Positions 44,845 to 57,155 of a DNA stretch of 64,000 nucleotides are shown piece after piece (position 1 is the first letter of the stretch; the number at the start of each line of letters is the position of its first letter). The DNA comes from Microbacterium sp. MYb66 (GTDB lineage: Bacteria > Actinomycetota > Actinomycetes > Actinomycetales > Microbacteriaceae). Where the stretch lies: positions 124,001-188,000 of the forward strand of contig NZ_PCOV01000004.1 of NCBI RefSeq assembly GCF_002979435.1. Reading direction: 5' to 3'. The notes beneath the pieces were generated by a model, which searched no databases, was not told the origin of the DNA, and saw only the letters and a list, made by a program, of their open reading frames with translations. The translations under genes and the position numbers were made by a program.

Positions 44845-44932
44845 GGCTCTCCGCGTGGCGGCATCCAGGCCAATTCCCCCAGGGCGGAAACGCAGCAAGG
44901 GTAACCGGGCTCTGCTGGGTGCGCGGAGAGTC
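44845..44932 (+). ncRNA. ffs: Bacterial small SRP RNA (4.5S)
   Basis: An ~88-nt hairpin-shaped RNA. The outer stem GGCTCTCCGCG (44845-44855) pairs with CGCGGAGAGTC (to 44932), and the conserved apical domain GGCGGAAACGCAGCAAGGGTAACC (given in part: GGAAACGCAGCAAGG) matches the Ffh-binding loop of actinobacterial SRP RNAs. TAGGAT (44832-44837) is a fitting -10 box, and TTTCTTTTTCT after the stem ends the transcript. Confidence 0.9.
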
Positions 44933-45002
44933 ACTTTCTTTTTCTGCAGGTGGTCCGCCCGACGCTCAGTCCCCTCGCGGTCGCACCTGAGAGAATCGTC
45001 CG

Positions 45003-45623
45003 GTGACCGTCACCCAGCCGCCGAACGCGGAGCATCCGCTCGGCCGATTCGCCTCGCCGGTGCTCCTGCTCGTCGCGATGTGGGTCGTGCAGTTCGCCGA
45101 TGCGATCCTGCCGGGCTCGTTCTCCGGCTTCGGCCTGCGGTCCTGGGATGTCTCGGGACTCGGCGGCATCGTTCTCGGTCCGCTCCTGCATGCGAACTGG
45201 CAGCATCTCATCGCGAACTCGGTGCCCTTCCTGGTGCTGGGCTGTCTCGTCGCGGTCGAGGGCACACGCCGATTCTGGGCCGTCACCGCCATCGTCGCGA
45301 TCGTCGGTGGCATCGGCACCTGGGTCGTGAACGCACCGGGAACGCTGACGGTCGGCGCGTCAGGACTCGTGTTCGGATACTTCGGCTATGTGGTGATGCG
45401 CGTGTTCGCACCGGGCAGGCGAGTCGCACACCGCGTCCTGTACGCCGTGATCGCGCTCGTCGTCGTCGCGCTCTACGGCGGGTCGATGCTGGCGGGAGTC
45501 TTCGGGGCCGCCGAGGGCATCTCCTGGCAGGGGCACCTCTTCGGCGCGATCGGCGGGGGCGTCGCGGCGCTCGTCGGCCGACGCCCCCGAACCCGAACCG
45601 ACCGAGGAGCCCTCGCGGCATGA
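45003..45623 (+). CDS. Rhomboid-family intramembrane serine protease
   Basis: The 206-residue protein starts at GTG 45003 and has about six helices. The catalytic motif GASGLVFGYFGY (near residue 119) and the His helix WQGHLFGAIGGG are present, with the ANWQHLIANS segment. It would cleave membrane proteins within their transmembrane segments. It is translationally coupled (ATGA) to a single-pass membrane lysozyme-like protein, a possible substrate or partner. Confidence 0.92.
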   Translation: MTVTQPPNAEHPLGRFASPVLLLVAMWVVQFADAILPGSFSGFGLRSWDVSGLGGIVLGPLLHANWQHLIANSVPFLVLGCLVAVEGTRRFWAVTAIVAIVGGIGTWVVNAPGTLTVGASGLVFGYFGYVVMRVFAPGRRVAHRVLYAVIALVVVALYGGSMLAGVFGAAEGISWQGHLFGAIGGGVAALVGRRPRTRTDRGALAA

Positions 45624-46333
45624 GTGCGAGGCGCGCGTCATCACGGGCGAGGCGCAGACCCGCCTCGAAGAGGCCGGCGTCGAAGAGGCCCGCCGCGAGA
45701 AGGAAGACCGCGGCGCGACGCCGCAAGCCCGGTGCGAGGCGCCAAGCGGCGATCCGGGCGCGCCGTCGGAGAATCCTGCGGCGGGTGCTCGTGTCGACGG
45801 CGGCCGTCGCAGTGGCCGTCGGGCTGTTCGTGCTCGTCCCGCTCGGGCTCGCCCGAGATCCCGCGCCCCTCTGCGTCGAGGAGCCGCAGACGTTCCCCGA
45901 GGCGGGCATCGAGGGCTGGAGCGGCGAGCAGCTCGAGAACGCGGCGACGATCGTGCGCACGGCGGCGACGCTCGGATTCCCGCGAGAAGGACAGATCCTC
46001 GGGGTGATGACGGCGATGGGCGAGAGCAGCCTCCGCAACATCGACTACGGCGACTGGGAGACCCGGGGCTTCACCAACCCCGACGGCTCGCGCACGACCA
46101 GCATCGGACTGTTCCAGCAGCAGGACTGGTGGGGGAGCGCGGAGCAGCGGATGGACCCGGCGACCTCGGCGACGCTGTTCTTCGACCGACTCGGCCGGCT
46201 GCCGGACTGGCAGGCGATGGAGCCCTCGCACGCGATCCACCGGGTGCAGGTGAACACGGACCGCGACTACTACTCGCGGTTCCAGGCGGATGCCACGGCG
46301 GTCGTCGATGCGCTGTCCGGTCCGTGCGAGTGA
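45620..46333 (+). CDS. Membrane-anchored lysozyme-like protein with basic N-terminal tail
   Basis: The 237-residue protein starts at ATG 45620. Residues 1-53 are almost only Arg, Lys, Ala, Ser and Pro, with repeated KRPAS units. One helix (about 55-76, LVSTAAVAVAVGLFVLVPLGLA) follows. The external part has a lysozyme-like motif: ATIVRTAATLGFPREGQ, then MGESSLRN with the likely catalytic Glu, and SIGLFQQQDWW. It is probably a muralytic enzyme or a peptidoglycan-binding protein. The basic tail would face the cytosol and could bind nucleic acid or membrane lipids. Confidence 0.7.
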   Translation: MSARRASSRARRRPASKRPASKRPAARRKTAARRRKPGARRQAAIRARRRRILRRVLVSTAAVAVAVGLFVLVPLGLARDPAPLCVEEPQTFPEAGIEGWSGEQLENAATIVRTAATLGFPREGQILGVMTAMGESSLRNIDYGDWETRGFTNPDGSRTTSIGLFQQQDWWGSAEQRMDPATSATLFFDRLGRLPDWQAMEPSHAIHRVQVNTDRDYYSRFQADATAVVDALSGPCE

Positions 46334-46398
46334 GGCCCCCGCATTAGTCCCGGTGCGGTCCTCGGGGGGTTCCCGGATGCCGCGCCTAAGCTGAAGCC

Positions 46399-48527
46399 GT
46401 GGCGCAGAGCATCTACATCACCTCCGCAGAAGGTCATACCGGCAAGTCGACGATCGCCCTCGGCGTGCTCGACGCCCTGATGCGCGTGTCGCCGCGGGTG
46501 GGGGTGTTCCGTCCGATCGCGCGCTCGGTCACGGCGCGGGACGAGATCCTCGAGCTGATGCTCGCGCACGACGGCGTGCACCTCGACTACGAGGACTGCA
46601 TCGGCGTCACCTACGACGACGTGCGCGCCGACCCGGAGGCCGCTCTGTCGACGATCGTCGCCCGGTTCAAGGCGGTCGAGGCCCAGTGCGACTCGGTCGT
46701 CATCATCGGCAGCGACTACACGGACGTCGCGAGCCCCGCCGAGCTCGGGTTCAACGCCAGAGTCGCCGCGAACCTCGGCACCCCCGTGCTGCTCGTGCTC
46801 AGCGGTCGCGATCAGCAGCGCCAGGCCGAGCATCTCGGCACGACGACCGCACGACCCGCCGCCGCGATCGCCCAGATCGCCGCGCTCGCGCTGTCCGAGC
46901 TCGCCGAGGAGCGGGCCGAGCTGTTCGCGGTCGCCGTGAACCGTGCCGATCCCGAAGCCCTCGACGCCATCATCGAGGCCGTGCACAGCGCGCTCCCCGA
47001 AGACCGCACCCCGGTGTGGGCGATCCCGGAGGACCGCGCACTCGTCGCCCCGTCGATCCGCGGCATCCTCGCCGCCGTCGACGGCACGCTCCTCAAGGGC
47101 GACGACGACCGGCTGACCAGGGAGGCGCTCACGATCGTCGTCGCCGGCATGTCGATGGTCAACGTGCTGCCGCGGCTCACCGAGGAGGCCGTCGTCGTGA
47201 TCCCGGCCGACCGCACCGAGGTCCTGCTGGCAGCCCTGCTGGCCGACTCGTCCGGCACGTTCCCGCGCATCGCCGGCATCATCCTGAACGGCCCGTTCCC
47301 GCTGCCCGAGCCGATCGTGCGGCTGCTCGACGGCTTCGCGTCCTCGGTGCCGATCATCACCACCGACCTCGGCACCTATGACACCGCGGTGCGCGTGATG
47401 AGCACCCGCGGACGCATCTCCGCGGACTCCCGCTCGCGTTACGACCGCGCGCTGGGCCTGTTCCAGGCGCACGTCGACGTCGCCGAGCTCACCACGCAGC
47501 TCGGGCTCGCCGAGGCGCATGTCGTGACGCCGCTGATGTTCCAGTACGGACTGATCGAGCGTGCCCGCGCCGATCGTCGGCGCATCGTCCTCCCGGAGGG
47601 CGACGACGATCGCATCCTGCGCGCCGCGGCGACCCTCCTCGCCAGGGACGTGGCCGATCTGACGATCCTCGGCGACGAGGCCGCAGTGCGGGCACGCGCC
47701 GTCGAGCTCGGCGTCGACATCGCGACGGCACAGGTGCTCAGCCCCACCGATCCCGAGCTCGTGGAGCGCTTCGCCGCGGAGTACGCGCGGCTCCGGGCGC
47801 ACAAGGGCATCACCCTCGCGCAGGCTGCCGACACCGTCACGGACGTGTCCTATTTCGGCACCATGATGGTGCACCTCGGCCTCGCCGACGGGATGGTCTC
47901 CGGCGCCGCGCACACGACAGCGCACACCATCCGTCCGTCCTTCGAGATCATCAAGACCAAGCCGGGCGTCAACGTCGTCTCCAGCGTGTTCCTGATGGCG
48001 CTCGCGGACCGGGTGCTCGTCTACGGCGACTGCGCCGTGATCCCCGATCCCACCAGCGAGCAGCTCGCCGACATCGCGATCTCCTCGGCGACCACGGCCC
48101 GCCAGTTCGGCATCGATCCGCGGGTGGCCATGCTGTCGTACTCGACGGGAGAATCCGGATCCGGCGCCGACGTCGACAAGGTGCGGGCAGCGACCGCCCT
48201 CGTTCGCGAGCGCGCGCCGGAACTGCCGGTCGAGGGGCCGATCCAGTACGACGCGGCGGCGGATGCGGCGGTCGCCAAGGCCAAGCTCCCCGACTCCGCC
48301 GTCGCCGGGCGAGCGACGGTGTTCGTGTTCCCCGACCTCAACACCGGCAACAACACCTACAAGGCCGTGCAGCGCTCCGCGGGCGCCGTCGCCATCGGGC
48401 CGGTGCTGCAGGGCCTGAACAAGCCCATCAACGACCTGTCCCGCGGCGCTCTCGTCGACGACATCGTCAACACGGTGGCGATCACGGCGATCCAGGCGCA
48501 GGGAGCCGCGCCGGAAGGAGATGCCGC

Positions 48528-48531
<4 letters not shown>
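46399..48531 (+). CDS. pta: Phosphate acetyltransferase (long form)
   Basis: The 710-residue protein starts at GTG 46399. It has the N-terminal P-loop-like domain (SAEGHTGKSTIALGVLDAL), a DRTGG domain in the middle, and the C-terminal catalytic domain (from FQYGLIERARADRRRIVLPEG to the end). It converts acetyl-CoA and phosphate to acetyl phosphate. It overlaps ackA by ATGA, and together they make the reversible acetate pathway. Confidence 0.96.
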
Positions 48532-49748
<1,217 letters not shown>

Positions 49749-49848
49749 TCCGCGCGCGGGGGTTACCCCGTGGCGCGCGACCGCATTACGCTTGCACAGT
49801 GGCACGGAGAGGTGCCGGCCCGACGATCGCCCTTCTCCTGGAGGCTCT

Positions 49849-50607
49849 GTGCCAGAAGCACTGCCCGACCTGTTCCACGCCGACGGCGTGCTCTTCGACC
49901 TCGACGGCGTGCTCACTCCGACGGCCGAGGTGCACATGCGCGCCTGGAAGACCGTCTTCGACGACGTGTTCGCGCGCTGGGGCATCACTCCGCCCTACAC
50001 CGACGCCGACTACTACGACTACGTCGACGGCAAGAAGCGCTACGACGGCGTCGCCAGCCTGATGCACAGCCGCAACGTCGAGGTGCCCTGGGGCGCCGTC
50101 GACGACGACCCGTCCGCCGAGACCATCTGCGGGATCGGCAATCGCAAGAACGCCGCCTTCGCCGAGTCCCTGCGCGGTCAGGGCATCGCGCCGTACCCCG
50201 GTTCGCTCGCGCTCGTCGAGAGCCTGCACGCGGCGGGCATCCCGCTCGGCGTCGTGTCGAGCTCCAAGAACGCCGAGGAGGTGCTGGGAGCAGCCGGCAT
50301 CCGCTCCTTCTTCCGGATCGTCGTGGACGGGGTGGTCGCCGAGCGCGACGGTCTCGCCTCGAAGCCGGCCGCCGACATGTTCGCCGCGGGAGCCGTCGCC
50401 CTCGGGGTCGACCCGGCGCGGTCCGTCGCGGTGGAGGACGCGACGTCCGGCGCAGCATCCGCCGCCGCCGCAGGTTTCGCGACCGTGATCGGCGTCGATC
50501 GCGGAGCCGGTGCCGACGCGCTCCGCGATGCCGGCGCGACCGTGGTCGTCGATGACCTCGCCCTCTTCGTCCCCGTTTCCCGCACCGACACCCCGGAGAC
50601 CGCATGA
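49849..50607 (+). CDS. pgmB: Beta-phosphoglucomutase-like HAD hydrolase
   Basis: The 252-residue protein starts at GTG 49849 after GGAGG. The HAD nucleophile motif is DLDGVLTPTAEVH (Asp-x-Asp), followed by a cap domain with YDYVDGKKRYDGV, motif 2 Ser in GVVSSSKN, and motif 4 VEDATSGAASA. Beta-phosphoglucomutase converts beta-glucose 1-phosphate to glucose 6-phosphate. The adjacent GH65 phosphorylase (4-bp overlap) would supply that substrate. The pair is the standard route for alpha-disaccharide phosphorolysis. Confidence 0.88.
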   Translation: MPEALPDLFHADGVLFDLDGVLTPTAEVHMRAWKTVFDDVFARWGITPPYTDADYYDYVDGKKRYDGVASLMHSRNVEVPWGAVDDDPSAETICGIGNRKNAAFAESLRGQGIAPYPGSLALVESLHAAGIPLGVVSSSKNAEEVLGAAGIRSFFRIVVDGVVAERDGLASKPAADMFAAGAVALGVDPARSVAVEDATSGAASAAAAGFATVIGVDRGAGADALRDAGATVVVDDLALFVPVSRTDTPETA

Positions 50608-53111
50608 TCGACCGCGACCGCTTCCCCGTCGACCCGTGGCAGCTGATCGACACGCACTACTCCGAGGAGGGCGTCGGCGAGACGCTCTTCTCCATCGGCA
50701 ACGGCTACCTCGGTCTGCGGGGCAACCACATCGAGGGCCGCGGTGCGCAGGAGCACGGCACCTTCATCAACGGGCTGCACGAGACCTGGCCGATCCGTCA
50801 CGCCGAGCAGGCCTACGGCTTCGCCGAGGTCGGACAGACGATCGTCAACGCCCCCGATGCGAAGGTCATGCGCGTCTACGTGGACGATGAGCCGATCTCG
50901 CTCGACGACGCCGATGTACGGGAGTACCGCCGCTCGCTCGACATGCGCACCGGCGTCCTGCGACGCGATGTGGTCTGGGAGACGCCGTCGGGCAAGCGCG
51001 TGCGCATGCGCGACGAGCGGGTCGTGAGCTTCGAGGAGCGCCACCTCGCGGTCCTCCGGCTCGAGGTCGTCGTGGAGAACGCCGACGCCCCGGTCACGAT
51101 CAGCTGCCAGCTGCTGAACCGGCAGGACGGTGCGGGCGTGTACGCCGGCACCCCGATCGGCACGAAGGCCGCCGCGTTCGACCCCCGCAAGGCCGAGAAG
51201 ATCGCCGACCGCGTGCTGGAGCCGGCCGAGCACTGGCAGGACGGACTGCGCTCCGCGCTGTCGTACCGCGTCGCCGACTCGGGGATGACGGTCGCCGTCG
51301 TCGCCGATCACGTCGTCGAGACCGAAAACGAGTACAACGCCCGCACGCTCGTGGAGCCGGACATCGCCAAGAACGTGTTCCGCGTGCAGGCCAAGGCCGG
51401 GGTCCCGATCACGGTCACGAAACTCGTCAGCTACCACACCTCCCGCGGAGTGCCGCCGCGCGAGCTCGTCGACCGCTGCCGTCGGTCGCTCGACCGCGCG
51501 GCCGACGAAGGCGTGGAGACCGTGTTCCGGTGTCAGCGGGAGTGGCTCGACGCGTTCTGGGAGCGCAGCGATGTGCAGATCGGCGGACGGGACGACCTGC
51601 AGCAGGCCACGCGCTGGTGCCTCTTCCAGCTCGCGCAGGCCTCCGCGCGTGCCGACGGAGCCGGCGTCCCCGCCAAGGGCGTCTCCGGGTCGGGATACAG
51701 CGGGCACTACTTCTGGGACACCGAGATCTACGTGCTCCCGTTCCTCACCTACACGACCCCGCGATGGGCGTACAACGCCCTGCGCGCACGGGTGGCCATG
51801 CTGCCCGCCGCGCGCCGCCGGGCAGCGCAGCTGAACGAGGCGGGGGCTCTGTTCCCGTGGCGCACGATCAACGGCGAGGAGGCCTCGGCCTACTACGCCG
51901 CCGGCACCGCGCAGTACCACATCAACGCCGACATCAGCTTCGCGCTGGGCAAGTACGTGCGCGCGACCGGCGACGAGGAGTTCCTGCGGCGAGAGGGTGC
52001 CGACGTCGCGATCGAGACCGCGCGACTGTGGGCGACGCTCGGGTTCTGGCGCGCCTCGCGGCTGGTCGAGGAGACGGGAGCGGGGGATGGGATCGAGACG
52101 TTCCACATCCACGGCGTCACCGGGCCGGACGAGTACACGACGGTCGTGAACGACAACCTCTACACGAACGTGATGGCGCGCTACAACCTCCGCTACGCGG
52201 CCAAGATCGTGCGCGAGATCCGGGAGAACTACCCCCAGGACTATGTGAAGCTGGTCGACCGCACGGGCCTCGGGCCCGGTGAGGCCGAGGCGTGGGACCG
52301 GGCCGCGGAGGCCATGTACATCCCGTACAGCGAAGGACTCGGGATCCACCCACAGGACTCGCTGTTCCTCGAGCGCGAGGTGTGGGATCTCGCGAACACC
52401 CCCGCCGAGCAGCGGCCGCTGCTGCTGCACTTCCACCCGCTCGTGATCTACCGGTTCCAGGTGCTCAAGCAGGCCGACGTCGTGCTCGCCCTGTTCCTGC
52501 AGGGCAACCACTTCACGCCCGAGGAGAAGAAGGCCGACTTCGACTACTACGACCCGCTGACCACGGGCGACTCGACCCTGTCGGCGGTCGTGCAGTCGAT
52601 CCTCGCCGCCGAGGTGGGCTACCAGGACCTCGCGCAGAAGTACTTCGAGCAGTCGCTGTTCGTCGACCTGCACGACCTGCACCACAACGCGGCCGACGGC
52701 GTGCACGTCGCCTCCGCGGGTGGCGTGTGGACGGCGCTGGTGTGCGGCTTCGGCGGCATGCGCGACTACGCGGGCGACCTGAGCTTCGATCCGAGGCTCC
52801 CCGCGGCGTGGCCGTCGCTGTCGTTCCCGCTGCAGTGGCAGGGCTCCACGCTGCAGGTCACGGTGACGAAGGACGAGCTGCGCGTGCAGGTGCGCAGCGG
52901 GCCTCCCGTGCCGTTCAGCGTGCGGGACACGGCGTACATCGCGACCGTCGAGGACGAGGTCCTCGTCCCGCTCGCGGATCAGGGGCCGCTGCTCCCCGGG
53001 CGACCGACGCTGCGGCAGTTCGCCGACGCCCGGCGCGAGGACGGCACGCGCATGTCGGCATCCGTCCCCGTGATCACCACGGCGATCCCGGTGATCGAAC
53101 CCGTCGACTGA
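50604..53111 (+). CDS. GH65 family disaccharide phosphorylase
   Basis: The 835-residue protein has the GH65 layout: N-terminal beta-sandwich, linker, and an (alpha/alpha)6 catalytic domain. The general acid Glu lies in HIHGVTGPDEYTTV near residue 508, and the phosphate-binding strand includes DVVLALFLQGN. GH65 phosphorylases act on trehalose, maltose, kojibiose or nigerose, and sequence alone does not tell which. It overlaps the beta-phosphoglucomutase gene. The sugar importer at 20-23.5 kb could provide the sugar. Confidence 0.88.
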   Translation: MIDRDRFPVDPWQLIDTHYSEEGVGETLFSIGNGYLGLRGNHIEGRGAQEHGTFINGLHETWPIRHAEQAYGFAEVGQTIVNAPDAKVMRVYVDDEPISLDDADVREYRRSLDMRTGVLRRDVVWETPSGKRVRMRDERVVSFEERHLAVLRLEVVVENADAPVTISCQLLNRQDGAGVYAGTPIGTKAAAFDPRKAEKIADRVLEPAEHWQDGLRSALSYRVADSGMTVAVVADHVVETENEYNARTLVEPDIAKNVFRVQAKAGVPITVTKLVSYHTSRGVPPRELVDRCRRSLDRAADEGVETVFRCQREWLDAFWERSDVQIGGRDDLQQATRWCLFQLAQASARADGAGVPAKGVSGSGYSGHYFWDTEIYVLPFLTYTTPRWAYNALRARVAMLPAARRRAAQLNEAGALFPWRTINGEEASAYYAAGTAQYHINADISFALGKYVRATGDEEFLRREGADVAIETARLWATLGFWRASRLVEETGAGDGIETFHIHGVTGPDEYTTVVNDNLYTNVMARYNLRYAAKIVREIRENYPQDYVKLVDRTGLGPGEAEAWDRAAEAMYIPYSEGLGIHPQDSLFLEREVWDLANTPAEQRPLLLHFHPLVIYRFQVLKQADVVLALFLQGNHFTPEEKKADFDYYDPLTTGDSTLSAVVQSILAAEVGYQDLAQKYFEQSLFVDLHDLHHNAADGVHVASAGGVWTALVCGFGGMRDYAGDLSFDPRLPAAWPSLSFPLQWQGSTLQVTVTKDELRVQVRSGPPVPFSVRDTAYIATVEDEVLVPLADQGPLLPGRPTLRQFADARREDGTRMSASVPVITTAIPVIEPVD

Positions 53112-53163
53112 CCTCCTCTGTTCGCGGCCGCACGCGCGCCGTGTCCAGCCACCCCTTCCTGTC

Positions 53164-53203
53164 CGAACCACCCCTTTGCATGCGCGCGCAGAGGGGTGGT
53201 TCG
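53164..53203. repeat. Intergenic inverted repeat, element A
   Basis: Perfect 12-bp arms CGAACCACCCCT (53164-53175) and AGGGGTGGTTCG (53192-53203) lie between the GH65 and dnaX genes. The pairing extends outward with one mismatch (CCCCTTCCTG with CAGAAAGGGG). The arm sequence is like that of the repeat at 61925-62001, so a small dispersed repeat family is likely. It can also end the GH65 transcript. Confidence 0.55.
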
Positions 53204-53279
53204 CAGAAAGGGGGACGGGTCGGGATGCCGGGACGCGGCCGGCCCGCCGAAGGTCGGTGGCACGCCGTAGGCTGTTGAG

Positions 53280-55529
53280 GTGACCACAGCCCTCTACCGC
53301 CGCTACCGACCCGAGACGTTCGGCGAGATGATCGGGCAATCCCAGGTGACCGATCCGCTCATGACGGCGCTGCGCGGCGACCGGGTCGGCCACGCGTACC
53401 TGTTCTCCGGCCCTCGCGGCTGCGGCAAGACGACCTCCGCGCGCATCCTGGCACGCTGCCTGAACTGCGCCGAGGGCCCCACCGACGTGCCGTGCGGCGT
53501 CTGCCCGAGCTGCGTGGAGCTTTCGCGCGCCGGCGGCGGATCCCTCGACGTCGTCGAGATCGACGCGGCGAGCCACAACGGCGTCGACGACGCCCGCGAC
53601 CTGCGTGAGCGCGCGACCTTCGCCCCCAGCCGCGACCGGTACAAGATCTTCATCCTCGACGAGGCGCACATGGTGACGCCGCAGGGATTCAACGCGCTGC
53701 TCAAACTCGTCGAAGAGCCGCCGGAGCACGTCAAGTTCATCTTCGCGACCACCGAGCCCGAGAAGGTCCTCGGCACGATCCGCTCCCGCACGCACCACTA
53801 CCCCTTCCGACTCGTGCCGCCGGCCGCCATGCTCGAATACGTCGCCAAGCTGTGCGGCGAAGAAGGCGTGATCGTCGAGCAGGGCGTCCTGCCGCTCGTC
53901 GTCCGTGCCGGGGGCGGCTCACCGCGAGACACGCTCTCGCTGCTCGACCAGCTGATCGCCGGCTCCGATGCCCCGGCCGGCTCCGAGACCGTCACCGTCG
54001 GCTATGCGCGTGCGGTCTCCCTGCTCGGGTACACGCATGCCGCTCTCCTCGACGAGATCGTCGATGCGCTCGCGGCGGGCGATGCGGCCGCCGCCTTCCC
54101 CGCGATCGATCGCGTCGTGCAGACCGGACAGGATCCGCGCCGATTCGTCGACGACCTGCTCGAGCGCCTGCGCGACCTCATCGTGATCGCTGCGGTCGGA
54201 GCCGGCGCATCGGCGGTCCTGCGCGGTATCGCCGAAGACGAGCTGGAGCGCATGCGCGGCCAGGCCGAGTCCTTCGGTGCCGCACGCCTCTCCCGCACCG
54301 CCGATGTGGTGAGCGCGGCCCTCGACGACATGTCGGGTGCCACGTCGCCGCGCCTGCATCTCGAGCTCATGGTGGCGCGCGTCCTCGCCGGTGCGACCGA
54401 TGCCGCATCCGCGGCCCCTGCGCCCGCGCCCGAACGTTCCCCCGCCTCCGTCCGCCCAGCTGTCGTCTCCGCACCTGCGCCTGCTGAGCCCAGCCCCGCA
54501 CCCGCACCTGCGCCGGTGGAGCAGAGCCCGGCGGCGGCCGCAGCGACTTCGACGCCCGCCCCGGCGGCCCCGAGCTCGGAACCCACTCCCGCGCCGGCAG
54601 CCGCACAGAGTCCGACCGTCGAGCCGGCCGCCGACGCGACGGTCGACACCGTGTCCGAGGCCGCATCCGCCGAGCCCGCCGTTCCGCAGGGCCCCGTGAC
54701 ATTCGACCGCGTCCGCGCCGCCTGGCCGGCCGTGCTCACCCGTCTCGAAGACATCAGCCGCACCTCCTGGCTCCTGGCCACGGCCGTGCAGCCGCTGGCC
54801 TACGTCACCGAGACCGAGGTCCTGACCCTCGGCTTCACGAGTCAGCACGATGTCGCGAAGTTCAAGGGGACGACACCGGGCTCCGGGCCGTCCGATCACC
54901 TGCGCTCCGCGATCGAGCACGAGCTCGGGGTTCGGGTGAAGTACCTGCCGGCGCCGATGCCCGCCGGCGGCGCCCCGCGCCAGCCCTCAGCCTCCGGCCC
55001 CTCGGCACCGGCTGATTCCGCTCCCGCATCGGAGCCTGCGTCAGCGGGGCCATCCCGCTCCCAGTCCCGTGGTTCTTCCGCATCCGCGGTGACGGAGTGG
55101 GCGGTCGCCCCGATCCCGACCACGCAGGAAGAGCCGAGCATCACATTGGCTCCCTCGTCGCCGCTCCCGGTCGACGAGGAGCCGGAAGAGGTCGAGGCCG
55201 CATCCTCCGCGCCCCTTCCGCCGTCCGACGGGGCTGTGGATCGCGACGAGCCGCCGCTGCCCGGTGACGACGACGCCCCGGCCTTCGACGACGAGCCGCC
55301 CTACGATCCGTCATACGAGCCGCCGATGTCGCGCCAAGTGACTCCGGCCCCCGCCGCTTCACCGGCTCCGCAGACGCAGCCGCGTACGGCCGCCGCCCCA
55401 CCCGTCGTCATCGAGCGCTCGCCCTCCGTCGGGGGAGTGCAGCGCTACGGTGAGGCCGTGATCCGCCAGGTGCTCGGCGCGACCTTCGTGCGCGAAGAGC
55501 CCTACGAGCCCCCGACGAGGTTCTCCTGA
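53280..55529 (+). CDS. dnaX: DNA polymerase III gamma/tau subunit
   Basis: The 749-residue protein starts at GTG 53280 with [18 protein letters not shown]. Walker A is [16 protein letters not shown] near residue 44. The zinc module has Cys in [18 protein letters not shown], and Walker B-sensor reads [24 protein letters not shown]. The region from ~residue 370 is Pro/Ala-rich and low in conservation until the tau C-terminal part. It loads the sliding clamp and organises the polymerase holoenzyme. It overlaps recR by one base. Confidence 0.95.
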   Translation: MTTALYRRYRPETFGEMIGQSQVTDPLMTALRGDRVGHAYLFSGPRGCGKTTSARILARCLNCAEGPTDVPCGVCPSCVELSRAGGGSLDVVEIDAASHNGVDDARDLRERATFAPSRDRYKIFILDEAHMVTPQGFNALLKLVEEPPEHVKFIFATTEPEKVLGTIRSRTHHYPFRLVPPAAMLEYVAKLCGEEGVIVEQGVLPLVVRAGGGSPRDTLSLLDQLIAGSDAPAGSETVTVGYARAVSLLGYTHAALLDEIVDALAAGDAAAAFPAIDRVVQTGQDPRRFVDDLLERLRDLIVIAAVGAGASAVLRGIAEDELERMRGQAESFGAARLSRTADVVSAALDDMSGATSPRLHLELMVARVLAGATDAASAAPAPAPERSPASVRPAVVSAPAPAEPSPAPAPAPVEQSPAAAAATSTPAPAAPSSEPTPAPAAAQSPTVEPAADATVDTVSEAASAEPAVPQGPVTFDRVRAAWPAVLTRLEDISRTSWLLATAVQPLAYVTETEVLTLGFTSQHDVAKFKGTTPGSGPSDHLRSAIEHELGVRVKYLPAPMPAGGAPRQPSASGPSAPADSAPASEPASAGPSRSQSRGSSASAVTEWAVAPIPTTQEEPSITLAPSSPLPVDEEPEEVEAASSAPLPPSDGAVDRDEPPLPGDDDAPAFDDEPPYDPSYEPPMSRQVTPAPAASPAPQTQPRTAAAPPVVIERSPSVGGVQRYGEAVIRQVLGATFVREEPYEPPTRFS

Positions 55530-56122
55530 TGTACGACGGCATCGTTCAAGAGCTGATCGACGAGTTCGGTCGCCTTCCCGGCATCGGCCCGAAGTCCGCC
55601 CAGCGGATCACGTTCCACATCCTGCAGACGCCGACCTTCGACGTCGCGCGTCTCGCGGAGCTTCTCGGCGAGATCCGCACCCGGGTGCGGTTCTGCGAGG
55701 TCTGCGGCAACGTCGCCGAGCAGGAGCGCTGCGCGATCTGCCGCGACCCACGTCGCAGCCAGGCGCTGATCTGCGTGGTCGAAGACGCGAAAGACGTCGC
55801 GGCCATCGAGCGCACCCGCGAGTTCCGCGGGCTCTACCATGTGCTCGGCGGAGCCATCAGCCCGATCGCCGGCATCGGCCCCGACGATCTCCGCATCACC
55901 CAGCTCATGTCGCGTCTCGCCGATGGGACGGTGCAGGAGGTCATCCTCGCCACCAACCCCAACCTCGAAGGGGAGGCGACGGCGAGCTACCTGAGCAGGC
56001 TGCTGACGACGATGCAGATCACCGTGTCCCGCCTCGCGTCCGGACTCCCGGTGGGAGGCGACCTCGAGTACGCCGACGAGGTCACCCTCGGTCGTGCCTT
56101 CGAAGGCCGGCGCATCCTGTGA
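55529..56122 (+). CDS. recR: Recombination mediator RecR
   Basis: The 197-residue protein has the RecR features: helix-hairpin-helix [17 protein letters not shown], the Cys4 zinc finger FCEVCGN-x6-CAIC, and the Toprim domain with [16 protein letters not shown]. It acts with RecO to load RecA. ATG 55529 overlaps the dnaX stop by one base, so it is translationally coupled. Confidence 0.97.
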   Translation: MYDGIVQELIDEFGRLPGIGPKSAQRITFHILQTPTFDVARLAELLGEIRTRVRFCEVCGNVAEQERCAICRDPRRSQALICVVEDAKDVAAIERTREFRGLYHVLGGAISPIAGIGPDDLRITQLMSRLADGTVQEVILATNPNLEGEATASYLSRLLTTMQITVSRLASGLPVGGDLEYADEVTLGRAFEGRRIL

Positions 56123-57036
56123 CCGCGAGCGCGGGCTTCTCGCGTCGCGGCTGGCTCCTCTTCGGGGCCATGGCTCTGCTGTGGGGCGTGCCGTATCTGT
56201 TCATCAGCGTCGCGGTCGAGTCGATCTCGCCGCCGGCGATCGTGGCCGGACGCACGCTCATCGCCGCGCTGCTGCTGTTGCCGTTCGCCCTCCGCAACGG
56301 CGCGCTGCGCGCCGCGCTGAAGCACTGGCCCTGGGTCCTCGCGTTCGGCGCGGTCGAGATGGCGGGACCGTTCCTGCTGCTCGGGCACGCCGAGATGACC
56401 CTCCCGTCGGGAATGACGGGCCTGCTCGTGGCGACCGTTCCCCTGTTCGCCGCGCTGATCGCGCTCGGCGGCGGCGACCGCGGGGTGCTGCGGCCTGCGC
56501 GGGGGATCGGGCTGCTCGTGGGATTCATCGGCGTCGCGATCGTGGTCGCGGGCCCCGGGCTGTTCGGGGGAGAGGTCAGCCTCCTCGCCGCGGGGGAGGT
56601 GCTGCTGGTCGCGGTGCTCTACGCGATCGCGCCCTTCATCGTCGCGCGGAAGCTGAGCGACGTCCCCTCGCTGGGCACCATCACCCTGTCGCTGCTCATG
56701 ATCGGGATCTTCTACCTCCCCATCGGTCTCCTCACCCAGCATCAGGTGCCGACTCTGCCCTCGCTCGGGGCGCTCCTGGCTCTCGCGGTCATCTGCACGG
56801 CGGTGGCGTTCCTCGCGTTCTTCGCGCTGATCCGCGAGGTCGGTCCGGTGCGTGCGCCGCTTTTCACCTACGTGAACCCGGTGGTCGCGATCGTCCTCGG
56901 CGCGATCGTGCTCGCGGAGCCCCTGACCCCCGGACTGCTCCTCGGATTCCCGCTGATCATCGTCGGCTGCTGGTTCGCCGCCACGGGCGGGCGGCTGCGC
57001 CCGGTCTCCCCGCAGGCGCTGCCCCCGGCCCTCTAG
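56119..57036 (+). CDS. EamA (DMT) family transporter
   Basis: The 305-residue protein starts at GTG 56119, overlapping the recR stop. It has ten helices in two EamA halves, with the typical [20 protein letters not shown] start and a second half with [21 protein letters not shown]. Such transporters export amino acids or metabolites. The substrate is unknown. Confidence 0.85.
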   Translation: MTASAGFSRRGWLLFGAMALLWGVPYLFISVAVESISPPAIVAGRTLIAALLLLPFALRNGALRAALKHWPWVLAFGAVEMAGPFLLLGHAEMTLPSGMTGLLVATVPLFAALIALGGGDRGVLRPARGIGLLVGFIGVAIVVAGPGLFGGEVSLLAAGEVLLVAVLYAIAPFIVARKLSDVPSLGTITLSLLMIGIFYLPIGLLTQHQVPTLPSLGALLALAVICTAVAFLAFFALIREVGPVRAPLFTYVNPVVAIVLGAIVLAEPLTPGLLLGFPLIIVGCWFAATGGRLRPVSPQALPPAL

Positions 57037-57155
57037 CCCGTCCACCCGCGCCGATGCCGTGCGATCCGCGCGACCGTGACACATGCGCAACGCGGCATAC
57101 GCGCCGATCGTAGAATGAGCGTGGGCGGATCCGCCCGACATCCCAGGGAGTGATC

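Noticed and set aside
50178..53798. 1206-codon open frame antisense to the GH65 gene, extending into pgmB and dnaX
   Set aside because: It has no recognisable domain and runs against three well-supported genes.
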